NCBI GenBank assembly: GCA_949317995.1
Contig: OX439050.1
Span: forward strand, 50,779,777-50,843,776
Origin: Acholoe squamosa
Lineage: Eukaryota; Annelida; Polychaeta; Phyllodocida; Polynoidae
Direction: 5' to 3'
Length of the DNA: 64,000 nucleotides
Shown here: piece after piece, positions 10,256 through 21,938 of the stretch
Numbering within the stretch: position 1 is the stretch's first letter
How the letters are laid out: every line of letters starts with the position of its first letter
Notes under the pieces: model-generated
The model's database searches: none
What the model was told of the DNA's origin: nothing
The model's input: the letters and a program-made list of their open reading frames with translations, nothing else
Position numbers and translations under genes: made by a program

Positions 10256-10677
10256 GCCAACAGGCCTAGACCTAGACCTGCACACATGCATAAAACAACC
10301 CTCTCACAGAGCCTCTCATACAACTATACACAGAAATAGACAATCATAATCTGCTCACATACCTTAACATAACCTAGCCTCATCCCTGCCTACCCACAGA
10401 TCGATATAATCATGGAATCATGCACTTTAGATGCCCAGAGGGCTAGACCAGATGGTACATAATTAAAGAAAAACTGCTACACTCACGCAAAGTGAATGTC
10501 ATTTTACCGGGGATAGAGCCTGAAGAGGGGATTTAAACAAGCGATTGTCCTTGTTGGTTGATCAGAGGGATATGCACCCCCGGGGATGTACCTACGCACA
10601 GCACAGTCCTTGTCCCCATCAGGTGACAGGTAGGTAGGTGCATATACACAGGTTTATACCACGATTTCGGCACTTCC

Positions 10678-10725
10678 GGTGGGTTTATATGCAGTTTAGC
10701 CGTGCATTATTCTGCATATACCACC
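10678..10725. repeat. hairpin, arms GGTGGGTTTATATGCAG
   Basis: Left arm 10678-10694 and right arm 10712-10725 (CTGCATATACCACC) are inverted copies with a 17-bp loop. Its core GGGTTTATATG resembles the cores of the larger hairpins at 11769-11892 and 62897-63007. Confidence 0.6.
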
Positions 10726-10854
10726 CTTGTGCTTTTTTGAAATTTTTGGTATATACTTTTTCGAGGTCACGTTGGACTTAGAATATTTTTGGAGCGCTGG
10801 CGGACATAGAAATTTTGTCTCGCCATTGTTTCAATGTGAAAAATCGTCCCAACT

Positions 10855-10920
10855 GGTATGAGGATCGAACCCCGGCCGCAGTGGTGGTAGGCGAAGGCCT
10901 TAGCCATAGCGCCACACTGA
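10855..10920 (-). repeat. tRNA-derived SINE head (pol III A and B box-like)
   Basis: On the minus strand TGGCGCTATGG (10904-10914) resembles the pol III A box and GGGGTTCGATCC (near 10862-10873) the B box, at tRNA-like spacing. It is not an intact tRNA. A homologous head, also minus strand, is at 62200-62270: both share CCCCGGCCGC and a flanking CGGTGAT..AA. tRNA-headed SINEs are common in invertebrates. Confidence 0.65.
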
Positions 10921-10984
10921 ACGGTGATGAAACACAATGCGAAAATAAATAAATTCTAACCTGAGGTCCTAGTGGTAAGGTTGC

Positions 10985-11608
10985 AGTCAGATTTCGTATT
11001 GATTCCAAGCTTGTCATGTTATAATATCGAAAACCCAAGAAGTTTTCGATCCATAGACGAGGAATGCGTGCTAATTGTCTCCATTTTCTTCAATATAAAT
11101 AAGAATCCAATGATTTTCCCAACGTATGCGAGTCGCAGCCCGGTTCGCTCTGTGCGAAGCCATTGTTTTGGTTCCTTGGCAGGAGGGGTACCGCCGTGTT
11201 CACACTCACTTTTCGTATCGAATCCAACCATGACAAGTTTTCAAATTAAAACATACATATCCTTAGACATCCTAGATGAGTACTCCATGCTTGATATGTC
11301 CGATATGTTCAAAATAAATAAGAATCCATTGATTTTCCAACACGGTCCGAAATTTTCGGCGTCTTCCTCGTACAGCGAGCGGATGACCTATATCTACATC
11401 CGGGCCACTGACACACTTTCGCCGGACAAGGAGGCGGGTGGGAATGGCCGGACCGCGACTCGCTTACGATGAAAAAATCAATGGATTCTCATTTATATTG
11501 AAGAAAATGGAGAAAATTAGCACGCATTCCTCGTCTATGGATCGAATACTTCTTGGGATTTTAATATTATAACATGTCATGGTTGGATTCCATACGAAAA
11601 GTGACTGT
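10985..11608. mobile_element. composite inverted-repeat element, copy A
   Basis: Left arm about 10985-11132 and right arm about 11462-11608 are inverted copies over about 145 bp with few mismatches (blocks include CGATCCATAGACGAGGAATG and TCTCCATTTTCTTCAATATA). A partial direct copy of the left arm lies at about 11205-11345 (CTTTTCGTATCGAATCCAAC and AAATAAATAAGAATCCATTG). The same core TCCATTTTCTTCGAAATAAA is inverted at 62425-62465 and 62605-62647. Open frames across it have no recognisable domain. Confidence 0.75.
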
Positions 11609-11681
11609 ATACACAGCGGTACCTCTCCCGGCAAGGAACAAAAACAATGGCTTCGCGCAGAGCGGACCCGGGCCGTATCGC

Positions 11682-11765
11682 TTGCTTTTACAAAATGTAT
11701 TCTCCTGGCTATAATCTTTGGATACCAGGTAAGAAATTAATACAAAATGGAGGAAATGGTGGTAT
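11682..11765. repeat. shared tail segment, copy A
   Basis: TTACAAAATGTATTCTCCTGG followed by a spacer and AGGTAAGAAATTAATACAAA matches 62819-62890 closely and in the same position relative to the inverted arms and hairpin. In both copies CAGGTAAG or AAGGTAAG resembles a splice donor, but nothing shows it is used. Confidence 0.7.
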
Positions 11766-11768
11766 AAA

Positions 11769-11892
11769 CCTATTAGGTGATGCATATCGGGGCCCCACGG
11801 GCTGTATATGCTGTATATACCCTCGCTGCTCCGCGGCTCAGGTATATACAGCATATACAGCCCTAGGGCCCCGATATGCATCATCTATTAGC
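11769..11892. repeat. long hairpin, copy A
   Basis: Arms 11769-11822 and 11841-11892 are near-perfect inverse copies, including GATGCATATCGGGGCCCC and GGCTGTATATGCTGTATATA. The GC-rich loop is CTCGCTGCTCCGCGGCTC. It directly follows the tail segment, as does the sequence-different hairpin in copy B. Confidence 0.9.
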
Positions 11893-13854
11893 TTAATAAA
11901 GGCCTGGGTGAGTGGCATCTATCAGGAGATAGGAGGCAGTGCACAATGGTCGTCCCTTCATCTCCACTGGCAAAGCCTCCAATGCCATTAATCCTTGTAG
12001 GGATAGGGCAACCACAGTGCCATTTAGGGGAGATGGGAACAAAAGGGTGGGGGTGGTCAGCTGATCAGACCCTTGGTGTTCTTTCCAACACTGTACCTAT
12101 AGTTCCCAACAATTCCCCTGCAGCACGAGAAACAATGGGGCACTGTTAATCCTGGATCCTACACCTTTCAGCTTATTTTCTCAGGTATTTTCACTCATCT
12201 TAACCTTATGCACCAATACCATGTCACAATACATGCCCTTTTGGACCCCTAGAATTCTAGACCCACTATCTTTCAGAGCCAATTTCTTTTGGATACATGA
12301 CCAAATTACCTACTTCTCAGGTTAAGGGAGTCATCTGGGCCCTTACCTATGAGTGGCAAGTGGTTAAGCTGTGTAGTAAAGGCATTGTGTGTGACGCAGT
12401 TAGTAGGGGTAGTGGTACCTCAGGTACCTGTGGTGAGGCAGTGGTGGAGGAGGCAGCAGGGGGAGCAGCTCACCCACCCAGCAGCCTTCCAGCACACAGA
12501 GCAGCTCACAGTTTGTTGTGGTCTGTCTGCAGTCAGTCACAAGCCGGCATCCAGGCAGCAGGGGAGCCACGTGGTGGCCCAACACAGACAGCCACAGGGC
12601 ACAAAACACCAGGAGGAGATCAAAATGGAGCTATTGCTGTTATTGGATGTATCACAGGACCTGGAGAATCTATACAGCTAAACCTGTAGCCGCCATGGAA
12701 CCACACAGGCTTTGCATATTGTATTGAAACTGCTATTTGGACTACATTCCTATACTAACTAGACTTAGAAGGAAGCCACCATGGGAGTAGGTGAGATCTA
12801 TGGCAGCGTGCTGAGGAGTTATTGAACCGTCTAGAAATACTTCTGAGATAGCACAGGCACCACTGTACCCGTCTGTCGTCATCTGAGACCAGCCACCATA
12901 GTTACCTACTTTACAGCACAGTGGGAGGCCACATGGGTGTTCTAAGCAGGTACCAGGGTGTAATAGTATAATAAGGGAACCTACCAGGAGATGGTCACTG
13001 TATATTGTTTGTGCTGGTGATGGTAATTAACTTAAATGAACACTTAAGGAAATTATTTTCTTAATTAGCCATGTCCTCCGTCAATAAGATGGGTGAATGG
13101 AGCACTGATGAGGAGCTTGCTAGTACATGTATTATGTATTGTGCTGGCCCTATGGGGTCAAGTAGCCATGGAGACAGCATGATGCTATAATGCAGCATCA
13201 TTGAGCTACTCACACACATTGAATTGGTGCCTCATTCCCGCCTGTTGATAAAGATTGTAAAGCCTTGGGCAATTATGCTGTCCTAACAGGGCCAATTGAC
13301 TTGGGTCCATCTCACCCACCTCTGCCTACTGATGCCAATAACCTCACCACATTAACTGCTCGTGAGAGGCTCATTGGCATGGCATTTGAATTGCTCTTTA
13401 CCTCTGATATCTGCTAGTTGTATAGATCCAACTAGAAGAGGCAGGTATGCAGCATTGGATGAGCAGATCTTCTCATCTGCTCACACATGCTCATACCCGT
13501 TTAACCTTACCTGTTTTGACCATGGGGGTAATGTGCTCACATACCTACTATTGGTGGTAAGAGGTGGGGCAGCTCAGAGGTCACCTGGTGGGCTGGGTTG
13601 TATGGAGTAACTTTAGACCCAGTAGTTTAGGTATCTACCTACCCTACAACCTGCATACCTCTACTCCTGCTGTGGTTATGAATAGGGGACAGCTGATCTC
13701 TGCCTACCAGGCTGAATATGTCAGTTACAGTAAGATATCTGAAAGAATGATTATCACCAACACCAGCTACACTGGCATCAACAACATCAATAACAACACC
13801 AACTACAACAGCTACCAGCACATCCTGAGTACATCATCTGCCAGTTAACTGATC
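11893..13854. other. noncoding stretch, no recognised gene
   Basis: No convincing exon or element. At 12400-12620 open frames occur on both strands over moderately GC-rich DNA, but their translations are low-complexity and match no family I recognise. A short ACC/AAC-rich simple patch lies at about 13755-13815. Confidence 0.5.
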
Positions 13855-14346
13855 CCCACTGGGCACATCAATGTTGATTCAGCGTTGAAACAACATTTGC
13901 AATGTTTGCATATCAACATTGATTTAGGGTTGAAATAGAGTTGAAATTGAAAGTTGAAACAACATACTCAAAATCAACTGTGATTCAACATCTAACCATC
14001 AGCGCTGATTCAATGTTTGTGTTTCTATGTTGACTCAACATTGTTTCAACAATGTTGAAACAACGTTAACAGTTGTTTTGTTGACATATCAACATTGAAT
14101 CAACATTGTATCAACATTGAAATCAATATTGTTGATTCAACATTGACAAATCAATGTTGAATCAACGTTGAGTTGACAACAATATTTCAACATTGATATG
14201 TCAACTGTTGACTGGATGTTGAAATGGTGATGGTTGACAACGTTGAAATACAAATATTGAAAAAGTGTTGAAAACAGGTTGATCAACACCATCAACATAA
14301 CATCAACTGGTTGTCAATGTTGATGCAACATTGTGTGCCCACTGGG
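13855..14346. mobile_element. MITE with TIR CCCAGTGGGCACA and internal CAACATTGA repeats
   Basis: The left end CCCACTGGGCACATCAATGT (13855) and the right end ...TTGTGTGCCCACTGGG (ending 14346) are inverse copies. The 492-bp interior is filled with variants of CAACATTGAATCAACATTG in both orientations. Elements with CCCAGTGGGCAC ends and CAACGTTG-rich interiors are widespread in aquatic animals (family knowledge). No coding frame. Confidence 0.8.
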
Positions 14347-15504
14347 TCACAACCGTTTAGGTTGTGTGTGAGAGATACGCTACGTATTGATCTATTGGGA
14401 GTATATTGGCTGTATCAATAGGTAATTTAGTATTAATGGGTATACTGCGAGGTGAACTGATGTATGGTGAATGAGCATGTGGATGCTTTCCAACTATCCA
14501 CAGATACCACAGGGACTATAGAGATTTTCAGGATAGAGCCATCAAGGGATTACATATCCTGTACTTCTTCCTAAAAAATAGGTGGAACTTTCCTCAGGTA
14601 TTGCATCCATAGTGAGCAACGTGTGGGACATTAGAGAATTTCACAGGTAGATAGTTAGTGCACTGGGAAGAGGGGATGTGTTATTAGATATAAAGTTATT
14701 AGATATAAAGGCATATAGGTGATGCACTGGGAGGTAGGGTGTTGAGTTTATTTATAGATGATAACACAGTGTGTAATAAAAGAGGACAGGCATGGTGGGT
14801 GACAGCTGCTACCAAACACTGCCCCACCCTATCACACGCCACTCACACACTATAGTGTATCTCCCTGCTCTTGACAATCCCACCTTAGACCACAGAATCA
14901 TAATTCATATTTAACTAACTGGTAAACTGTAGGTTCATAAGACTCCATATAATTGTTAATACAGATGCTATCGTATATTGGCCTGTATACATAAACATAC
15001 ACAAACATAATGATAAATGCATGAGTAGGTCCCAGTTTGGCGAGTTACTCGCCAGGACATCACGCCAAACCTATCAAGGTACATTAACTAAAGCACTTGT
15101 TGTTTCACCAATAGCTCAGAGATCAATTCTACAAGTACACCCAACCAACATCTCACCCCTTTGATGCTGCAGTGCTGCTGCCTTTGAGGGAGGGCAAGGG
15201 TGGAGATTGATCACTTGAAGGGGATCAGGGAGATAGCGGCCTGTGGGGGGAGATTGGTGTGTGGTGGGTCTCTGCATTAAGATACAGGTTGTTGTGCCTG
15301 ATCAGTGGCTTCTTGCCTAAACCAAGAAGCCACCGACCGACCAGAATGATGAATGGAATAAAGGGACAAACGGGTATTGTGAATAGATGGACACAGTCGT
15401 GAATAGAAACAGTGGGATAAACGAAATAGAGAGACAGTTGGATGTGGATAGAGGAAGTGTGTGATGATGTGAATAGAGAGACTGCGGGCTGTAGTGAACA
15501 GAGA

Positions 15505-15545
<41 letters not shown>

Positions 15546-16074
15546 CGCTAGCGTGATAATGTGACTATACAGAGATAGTTGGCTGTATTAAAAGTAAATA
15601 GAGATATTGGAAGATGTAAGCTATATAGACAATGGCATAGATTGAATATAGAGGAAGTGGTGTGGGGCGAATGATAGAAAGACGTGCAGATAGGTGGTTA
15701 TCTGAATACTGTTTTCAGAGCTCAAAATTGATTTTATTACCCCTCATAGCCTAGTGCTGCCACCTATTTGAGACCCTGGTGCTTAATTGGACCACTTTAG
15801 TATGTTGCTTAGCCTTAGGGAGATACTGCACCGGATGATAAATTGTAGGACCTACTGATTAGGGAAATATTGGACAGATGAAGATATCACCTTGTACTGC
15901 TTGCCTAGTAGTATATACCCAGTCTGGTATACCTATGATCAATTTCTGCATTGAGATGTGGCATTCTGTTTTGTATATATTGATTTACACCGGTTTATGC
16001 CTTGCCGTAGAGCACACTGAATAAGGTGCCATTAGTTCCAAACTGTCTCTGCACTATAATATACATGTAGCCTA
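14347..16074. other. noncoding stretch with a small palindrome
   Basis: Nothing coding seen. GGCGAGTTACTCGCC at 15039-15053 is a perfect 15-bp palindrome inside GTTTGGCGAG..CGCCAAAC, a relic of the CTGGTGAG..CTCACCAG hairpin family seen in the TTAA palindromic MITEs. A GA microsatellite is listed separately. Confidence 0.5.
15511..15543. repeat. (GA)n microsatellite
   Basis: Uninterrupted GA dinucleotides for about 33 bp. Confidence 0.95.
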
Positions 16075-17250
16075 CACTGTAAGAAGTAGGCAGGGTTATT
16101 TTACAGCAAAATCCCATGGCAACTTTGGTTCCAGTACATTTTGCTGTACATCTACAGGAGGTGAACCACTGTAATTTTACAGAACAATTCAGACTAATTC
16201 AGTAACAGCCACTGTGATCATACAGCAAGATAAATCAGTTCTACAGAAACGTATGCCGTAAATTAACAGCAAAATGTGTTGTAAAATTACAGAGAAATTT
16301 CTTGTAAATAAACAGCAATATTTTCTATGAATGGACAGCAAATTTTGTTGTAAATAAACAATAAAATATACTGTAAATTTACAGAAACTTTCGCTGGCAA
16401 CTGAGGTTCCAGCAACTATTGCTGTAAAATTACAGAAACTCGAATTGTAGAACTACAGCAAGGGGTTCTGTTAATCAACAACAAATGTATTGTATATACA
16501 GGTATGTTATTAAAAGACATTGCTATATATATACTCTGCTATTTGGGTCAGTTCACGGTAATCATCCCCATAATATCATTTATGTGTGCCCTCCATGCAT
16601 GCATTAATACTCTAAACCATGCATGCTTAATGAAGACAAAACTGTCTCCAATCCCAATGAAGTGAGGCACTATTGAGGGTAAGAGAAACAGCGATCCATC
16701 TCACCCAAACCATTTCATGGTCATTCAGTTTTAACACTGAAATAACCCAAAGGCAGGTAGGCATATGTTAGCTTCAACCCCACAGTCCAGGGACTTGTAT
16801 TTCAGATTTAGACACAGTTAAGGTGATGTATACATATTATTGGTTGTTCCTAGTTTCTTCTCAGGTAACCTTGTACAATATCACAATGCTAGATTGAACC
16901 TGTTGAGGTTATTATCACATTGCAATTCATTAATAAGCTCTGGGGACGATATTGGATTTAGGTGTGCAATATAAGACTATACATACTAAACATATGGTAT
17001 ACTACTGGGCTCCTGTGGGGGAACGTACATAAGGCTATTATGGTAAACCCTTTGAAGGGCCACTAGAGTGACTGGCTGGCCTAGGGCATACTGCATACAG
17101 AGTAATTATACAGGATCACTCACTGTACACTATATCTACACCTACAAACCCTTGGTATTACAGTAAGAGTCACAGTATTTGAGAGTACAGCACTTATCCC
17201 TGTGAGTTTACATGAGACATCTCCGTTATAAACATAAACTTCTTACAGTG
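16075..17250. mobile_element. nonautonomous DNA element, TIR CACTGTAAGAAGT
   Basis: A perfect 13-bp TIR (16075-16087 and 17238-17250) bounds 1176 bp. The left third (16110-16480) is dense in TGTAAAATTACAG-type palindromic subterminal repeats. It shares GGCAACTTTGG.TCCAG with the two small CACTGTAAAAAAT MITEs at 58956 and 60623, suggesting one superfamily. No transposase frame remains. Confidence 0.65.
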
Positions 17251-18303
17251 TATGTAGCTGACATTTATAATGCATCCATATGGTCTAGTACCCCTACATG
17301 GCAGTGTATTTTACCAGAACATACTGGCAACACATTACCATATCCATTGATTATGTTATATACATACATCACATCTAACCACATCCCATAGGGTGATATT
17401 ACCCTATTTTCTATAGTGTAGCCTTGCTCTTTGTAATACACTTCTAAGGAAAACCACCAAAACCACCTGGTGGATGCACATGGTACTAACTGCCCGCACA
17501 AGGGCCCGGATGTTGCGATCAGCCATTTCCAACCGCATCATTTTCCCCTTTTTTATGCACCTCGCCAGCACTATCACAGCATACTCCACAAAGAGGTCCT
17601 AGGTTAAGGTGGGGTATTATAGACATACCGGCGTAGACATTGTTGGCACATTCTTCTTTATCCCAGAGAATAAGGAGGCGGGGATGATATAATAAACTTT
17701 AAAGATGTCTTGCAGAACCTCACTGCCCGTTTTATTAATCGAGTCAGATTCATATCTAAAATGCCATATATTCCATAGAAACCCACCACATACCAACCTA
17801 ACATGAGAAGGTTTGTAAAGGTCTTTCGCTATACTTGTTAATGTGATTGGCATTTTGTAGGCTGCTACAGAGGCTATTCTCATTAAACGATCAGTGCAGG
17901 AATTTAGATCAGATGTCGGTGATATGCTTATGATGCCAATTTAGTAGCACGATCAAACATTAATGCGATAGATCCACAAATTCCAATTCTTAAATGGAAT
18001 AGCCAAATAGCAGAGAAATCCCTATAGGTGCCAGTTATACCACACACTACCTTTTATTGATGGATCCCTTCCTCCACACAGGCAGTGGTCCATGCAGAAT
18101 TAAATCACCAATCCGCCAGTCAGAGTGCCAAAAAGGTACATACACAGAGATCTGTCTCTGCAGGCTGATAAAGTCCATAGCCAGACAGATGGGGCATCAC
18201 AGCACTAACCCATTAAATACAGATGTGTGTTTTAATCTCCCAAGTGCTTTTAATCTCTCTTAATGCAGCAAAACAATAATCCCCATTTCTCATTAGGATA
18301 CGT

Positions 18304-18386
<83 letters not shown>

Positions 18387-19685
18387 CCATAGCAGGAAAA
18401 ATTGCCGATGCTGCAATGATGCATTATGTTAAATCTACAAGCCCTACAGGGTTGACTTGATGCACGATTACACCACTGGTGAGTCTACTTGTCAAGAGTA
18501 TGCATTCACACATCATGGGGGCAGTTGGACCTATAGTGTTATGGTGTGGAGCTTTTAAGGGTTAAAAGACTATATCACTTCCCTCCACAATCCATAATGC
18601 GATGGGTATCCCAGTAGTAATGAATGGATCCATGCCTTATGCTGGGCCTGAAGGGTTCGATGTATATCATTCTGAAGGGTCAGTATGATGCATTGGTGGC
18701 ATTAAATGAACAATAATAAATAATATATGAGATATCTCTAAACAATCATGTTGTCCATATTGGGTTAACACAAATTTGGTTGACATTGATTGTTGTAGTA
18801 GATGATGGGGGAACACCACACTGAGGTTTATATGGGATAGAATCCAGCTTCAAAGGACAAAGGATTAATCTATCCTCACCACTAATAGACGTAATCTGGG
18901 ATATCCTATATTCACTGATCCTATGGAGACATAAAGGCGATGCCGCCAATATCAATGGCAAGGAAAGCTTATGGACCATTTGCTTTGAGTCAAAACCAAT
19001 TACCCCAATGTCCTGTGGGGACCGTTGGGTCAGAACAACTCAATAATTAATATCAATGAAAATCGCGAAACAATCGCCTTTGGCAGAACAGAGAAAAGAC
19101 TAAATTGGTTCATGTCCACAGACCTGAGGCTCCTGAATACAGACATTGTTTAAAAAAAGAAGACAATTCAGGACCCATATGAACAGTGAAAATGTATTGG
19201 ATGATCCCAAGAACTGTAACAGGCCACATATCTATAGGCTGAATGTGGAACACAAATCCCCATGAACCCAAAGCAAAAGGTTAATGCCCAGAACAGAATA
19301 GTGGAGCAAATGTCTTGAACTGTCATACACACAGAGTTGTTCTGGTGTATAGGCATGACAAAGCCAATATTGCTATGATACTGACATAGCTCTGACAACA
19401 AAAAGGAGTGTCTGGTATATTGTCAAAGGGACTGAGCAGACACAGGGAACTGCCTCAAGCCCAAAGAAGAAGCCTTCCTGCTCTTAAGGATAAAAATATA
19501 AAGAGGAGATATAGCCTAGTGTGTTGTATGCAGACACTCCAGGAACGCGCTGGGAACGCCGGGAAGGCTGACCAGGGGTCAGTATGGTGATGGTGAAATA
19601 CAATTACAGCAAAATGGACGCATCCACACTCAGAGAAACTCTAGCACAGGTAAGAACTGTATATGAAGTAAATCCTTTGAATACA
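17251..19685. other. noncoding stretch, no recognised gene
   Basis: Besides the TA array at 18305-18385, nothing assignable. Short open frames have no recognisable domain. Confidence 0.45.
18305..18385. repeat. (TA)n microsatellite
   Basis: About 80 bp of uninterrupted TA. It creates Tyr-Ile peptides in frames on both strands that are not genes. Confidence 0.97.
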
Positions 19686-19686
19686 T

Positions 19687-19757
19687 AAGCAAATGTCCAC
19701 GCCCATGGAGTATATTTGAATACGATGTAAAAATACTCTATGGAAGTGGACATTTGC
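19687..19757. repeat. 71-bp hairpin, arms GCAAATGTCCAC..GGAGTAT
   Basis: Left arm GCAAATGTCCACGCCCATGG (from 19689) is the inverse of ATGGAAGTGGACATTTGC near the right end, with a ~20-bp AT-rich loop. Confidence 0.7.
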
Positions 19758-20710
19758 ATTTATGTCATGGCTACACAGGTTTGAAAGTCTTTAGATAGAG
19801 ACATTCAACAATATTTAGCTGATTTTATTGCAGCAGGTCACGTGACCATCAGCCTTTGAATATGGGCATATTGTATTCCATCCCCCATTGAATACGGCGT
19901 GTCCAGTACTGTTTTATAGTAACGATCGTATCTGCCATGTCATAAAGCTTAATATGCATTCCCTTTTGTTCTAATGAACTTTTGATACAGGCCACGTGAG
20001 TAACTCATGATCAGAAGTGCTTCATCATGCATCAAATATCAGATGAAATATATAAATGTGTGAGTTATTTGCTTATGGTTTATCAGTACATCATGAGCAC
20101 GCACTAAAAGATATTCTGATTAGAATAGTAAAGGGGAAGACAATCTCGGCCAAGCAGGTGACCAATTTACCTAATGATCCCAATATTTAAGTACTAGGGA
20201 CTAGCGCAGGGGAGATGACACAGATATGCTAAAAATATAATATTTACAAAATGTGGGCATAATTCTTTTAGGATATTATTTCAGCAGTCTTACTGGAAAC
20301 ACATTCCACCCACATTCCATACCGAAAAAGATATAAGGCTTCACTTGATCTATGCAATAGTGCATTTGGAAAGACCCAGCGTTGGCCAGGTATGTAGCTA
20401 TAGGGGGGGGGGGCAAAACTAAAGCCTACTCAGCACATTTAGCTGAGAAGAAAGATGTACTTTTTTGTCTCCTAGGTAGGGCATGGATATTGATTCACAT
20501 ACTCTCCTGTATAGTTCACAGACAGATCCTCCTGGAGTTAACCCCTTTCGGGCCATTGAATGGTCTGCTGAATAATAACCTTTGGCTGCAAGAATTCAAC
20601 CTCGGCAAGTCACCTGTCAGTCCTCAACTCACCCTTTCAAATCAACCTATTGTTTTCAATTCTCTGACTTATAACTTTATTTTCCAAATGGGGACTCTGA
20701 GTACTCTATC

Positions 20711-20712
<2 letters not shown>

Positions 20713-20775
<63 letters not shown>
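20713..20775. repeat. (AT)n microsatellite
   Basis: About 60 bp of AT dinucleotides; accounts for the Tyr-Ile runs in frames crossing it. Confidence 0.97.
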
Positions 20776-20778
<3 letters not shown>

Positions 20779-21368
20779 CGATTCCGATTATTGCGATTTT
20801 TTGTCCCTTTTTTGCGAATTTTCGTCCCTTTTTGCAGTATGTTCACACCAGGGGAAGCCCCTCCCCCTGATTCACTTTCAAATGTTACGTTCTTAATTAT
20901 CCATTGAACCTCATAATATCTATTCCTCAATGACACTATGGTTTATATAGAAATAAATGAGTATTTGACAGTCATTATTACCCTCTCCTTTGTCTGTCAT
21001 CTTTACCCTCAAATTTATATAATTCCTGCTTCATATCGTACAGACCGAAGTAATACAAGGGCCAATGTCATGAGGTCATGGCTCTTCATATATTAAGATC
21101 TAATCAGCAGGGATGTCTGGACTTTCCGGGACCAAATTCCCATTCTTATAAATGCTGAACAGCTTATTTAATCGACCATGTTACCATAAAAGCAGGCTAT
21201 GTCTTGCCCATTGGATGAGTGACAATGTGTGCTTTAATCTGATACCAAATATGCCTATATGAGGGGAATACTTCAAAAGGAATAGAGTCAAAACAAAAAA
21301 TGAATAAAATCATGGATCGATAGGCTAATGATGTTGATATCTCGATATTGTGGATATCAATGACATCC

Positions 21369-21371
<3 letters not shown>

Positions 21372-21448
<77 letters not shown>
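21372..21448. repeat. (AT)n microsatellite
   Basis: About 75 bp of AT with one break near 21437. Confidence 0.97.
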
Positions 21449-21449
<1 letters not shown>

Positions 21450-21454
21450 CATAC

Positions 21455-21545
21455 ATATGTCAAACCTGGGATGTGGGATCCTTAATGATTCGTTGTGGGG
21501 TCATGAAAGTCTTGTGGGATCCTCACAAGGATCCAACAAGGTACT
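21455..21545. repeat. interspersed repeat with ACCTGGGATGTGGGATCC
   Basis: AAACCTGGGATGTGGGATCC and GTGGGATCCTCACAAGGATC recur inverted at 32750-32945 (GATCCCACATCCCAGG and CCCAGGTTTAATCGGTATAT). The latter also shares ACCCCACATCCCAGG with the 1.57-kb tandem unit. A family of unknown type, about 100-250 bp. Confidence 0.5.
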
Positions 21546-21833
21546 TGGGCTTAAATGAGTCAAAGTGGTCTGGTATGGATAGATTTTAGGTTAAAATCAT
21601 ATTTTCTATTGAGACCCCACAGTGCTATTTTGCAATAAACTATTAATCATTGGTTTCACACCATGCACCTAGGTGTCCCTACCCATCACAAAAGTATCAA
21701 AGTGTGTATATACACCTGCCATGCATGAGTGAGTGCATGAAGGTCAAGGATTAAGGTCATAATCTAGGATGAGAAATTATAGTTCATGGATCCCACTATC
21801 CTGTATGGGAGCTCAAGAATAGATATGGGGGGC

Positions 21834-21849
21834 ATACATACATACATAC

Positions 21850-21937
<88 letters not shown>

Positions 21938-21938
21938 C
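21834..21938. repeat. (CATA)n followed by (GA)n microsatellite
   Basis: CATA units at 21834-21855, then GA dinucleotides to 21938 with one AAAG interruption near 21912. Confidence 0.95.

Noticed and set aside
12297-12727. Cluster of open frames over a moderately GC-rich patch, considered as an exon
   Set aside because: Three frames on two strands are open at once, translations are Gln/Ser/Gly-rich without a recognisable motif, and no convincing acceptor-donor pair marks an exon.
18213-21589. Tyr-Ile repeat peptides
   Set aside because: Translations of TA/AT dinucleotide arrays.
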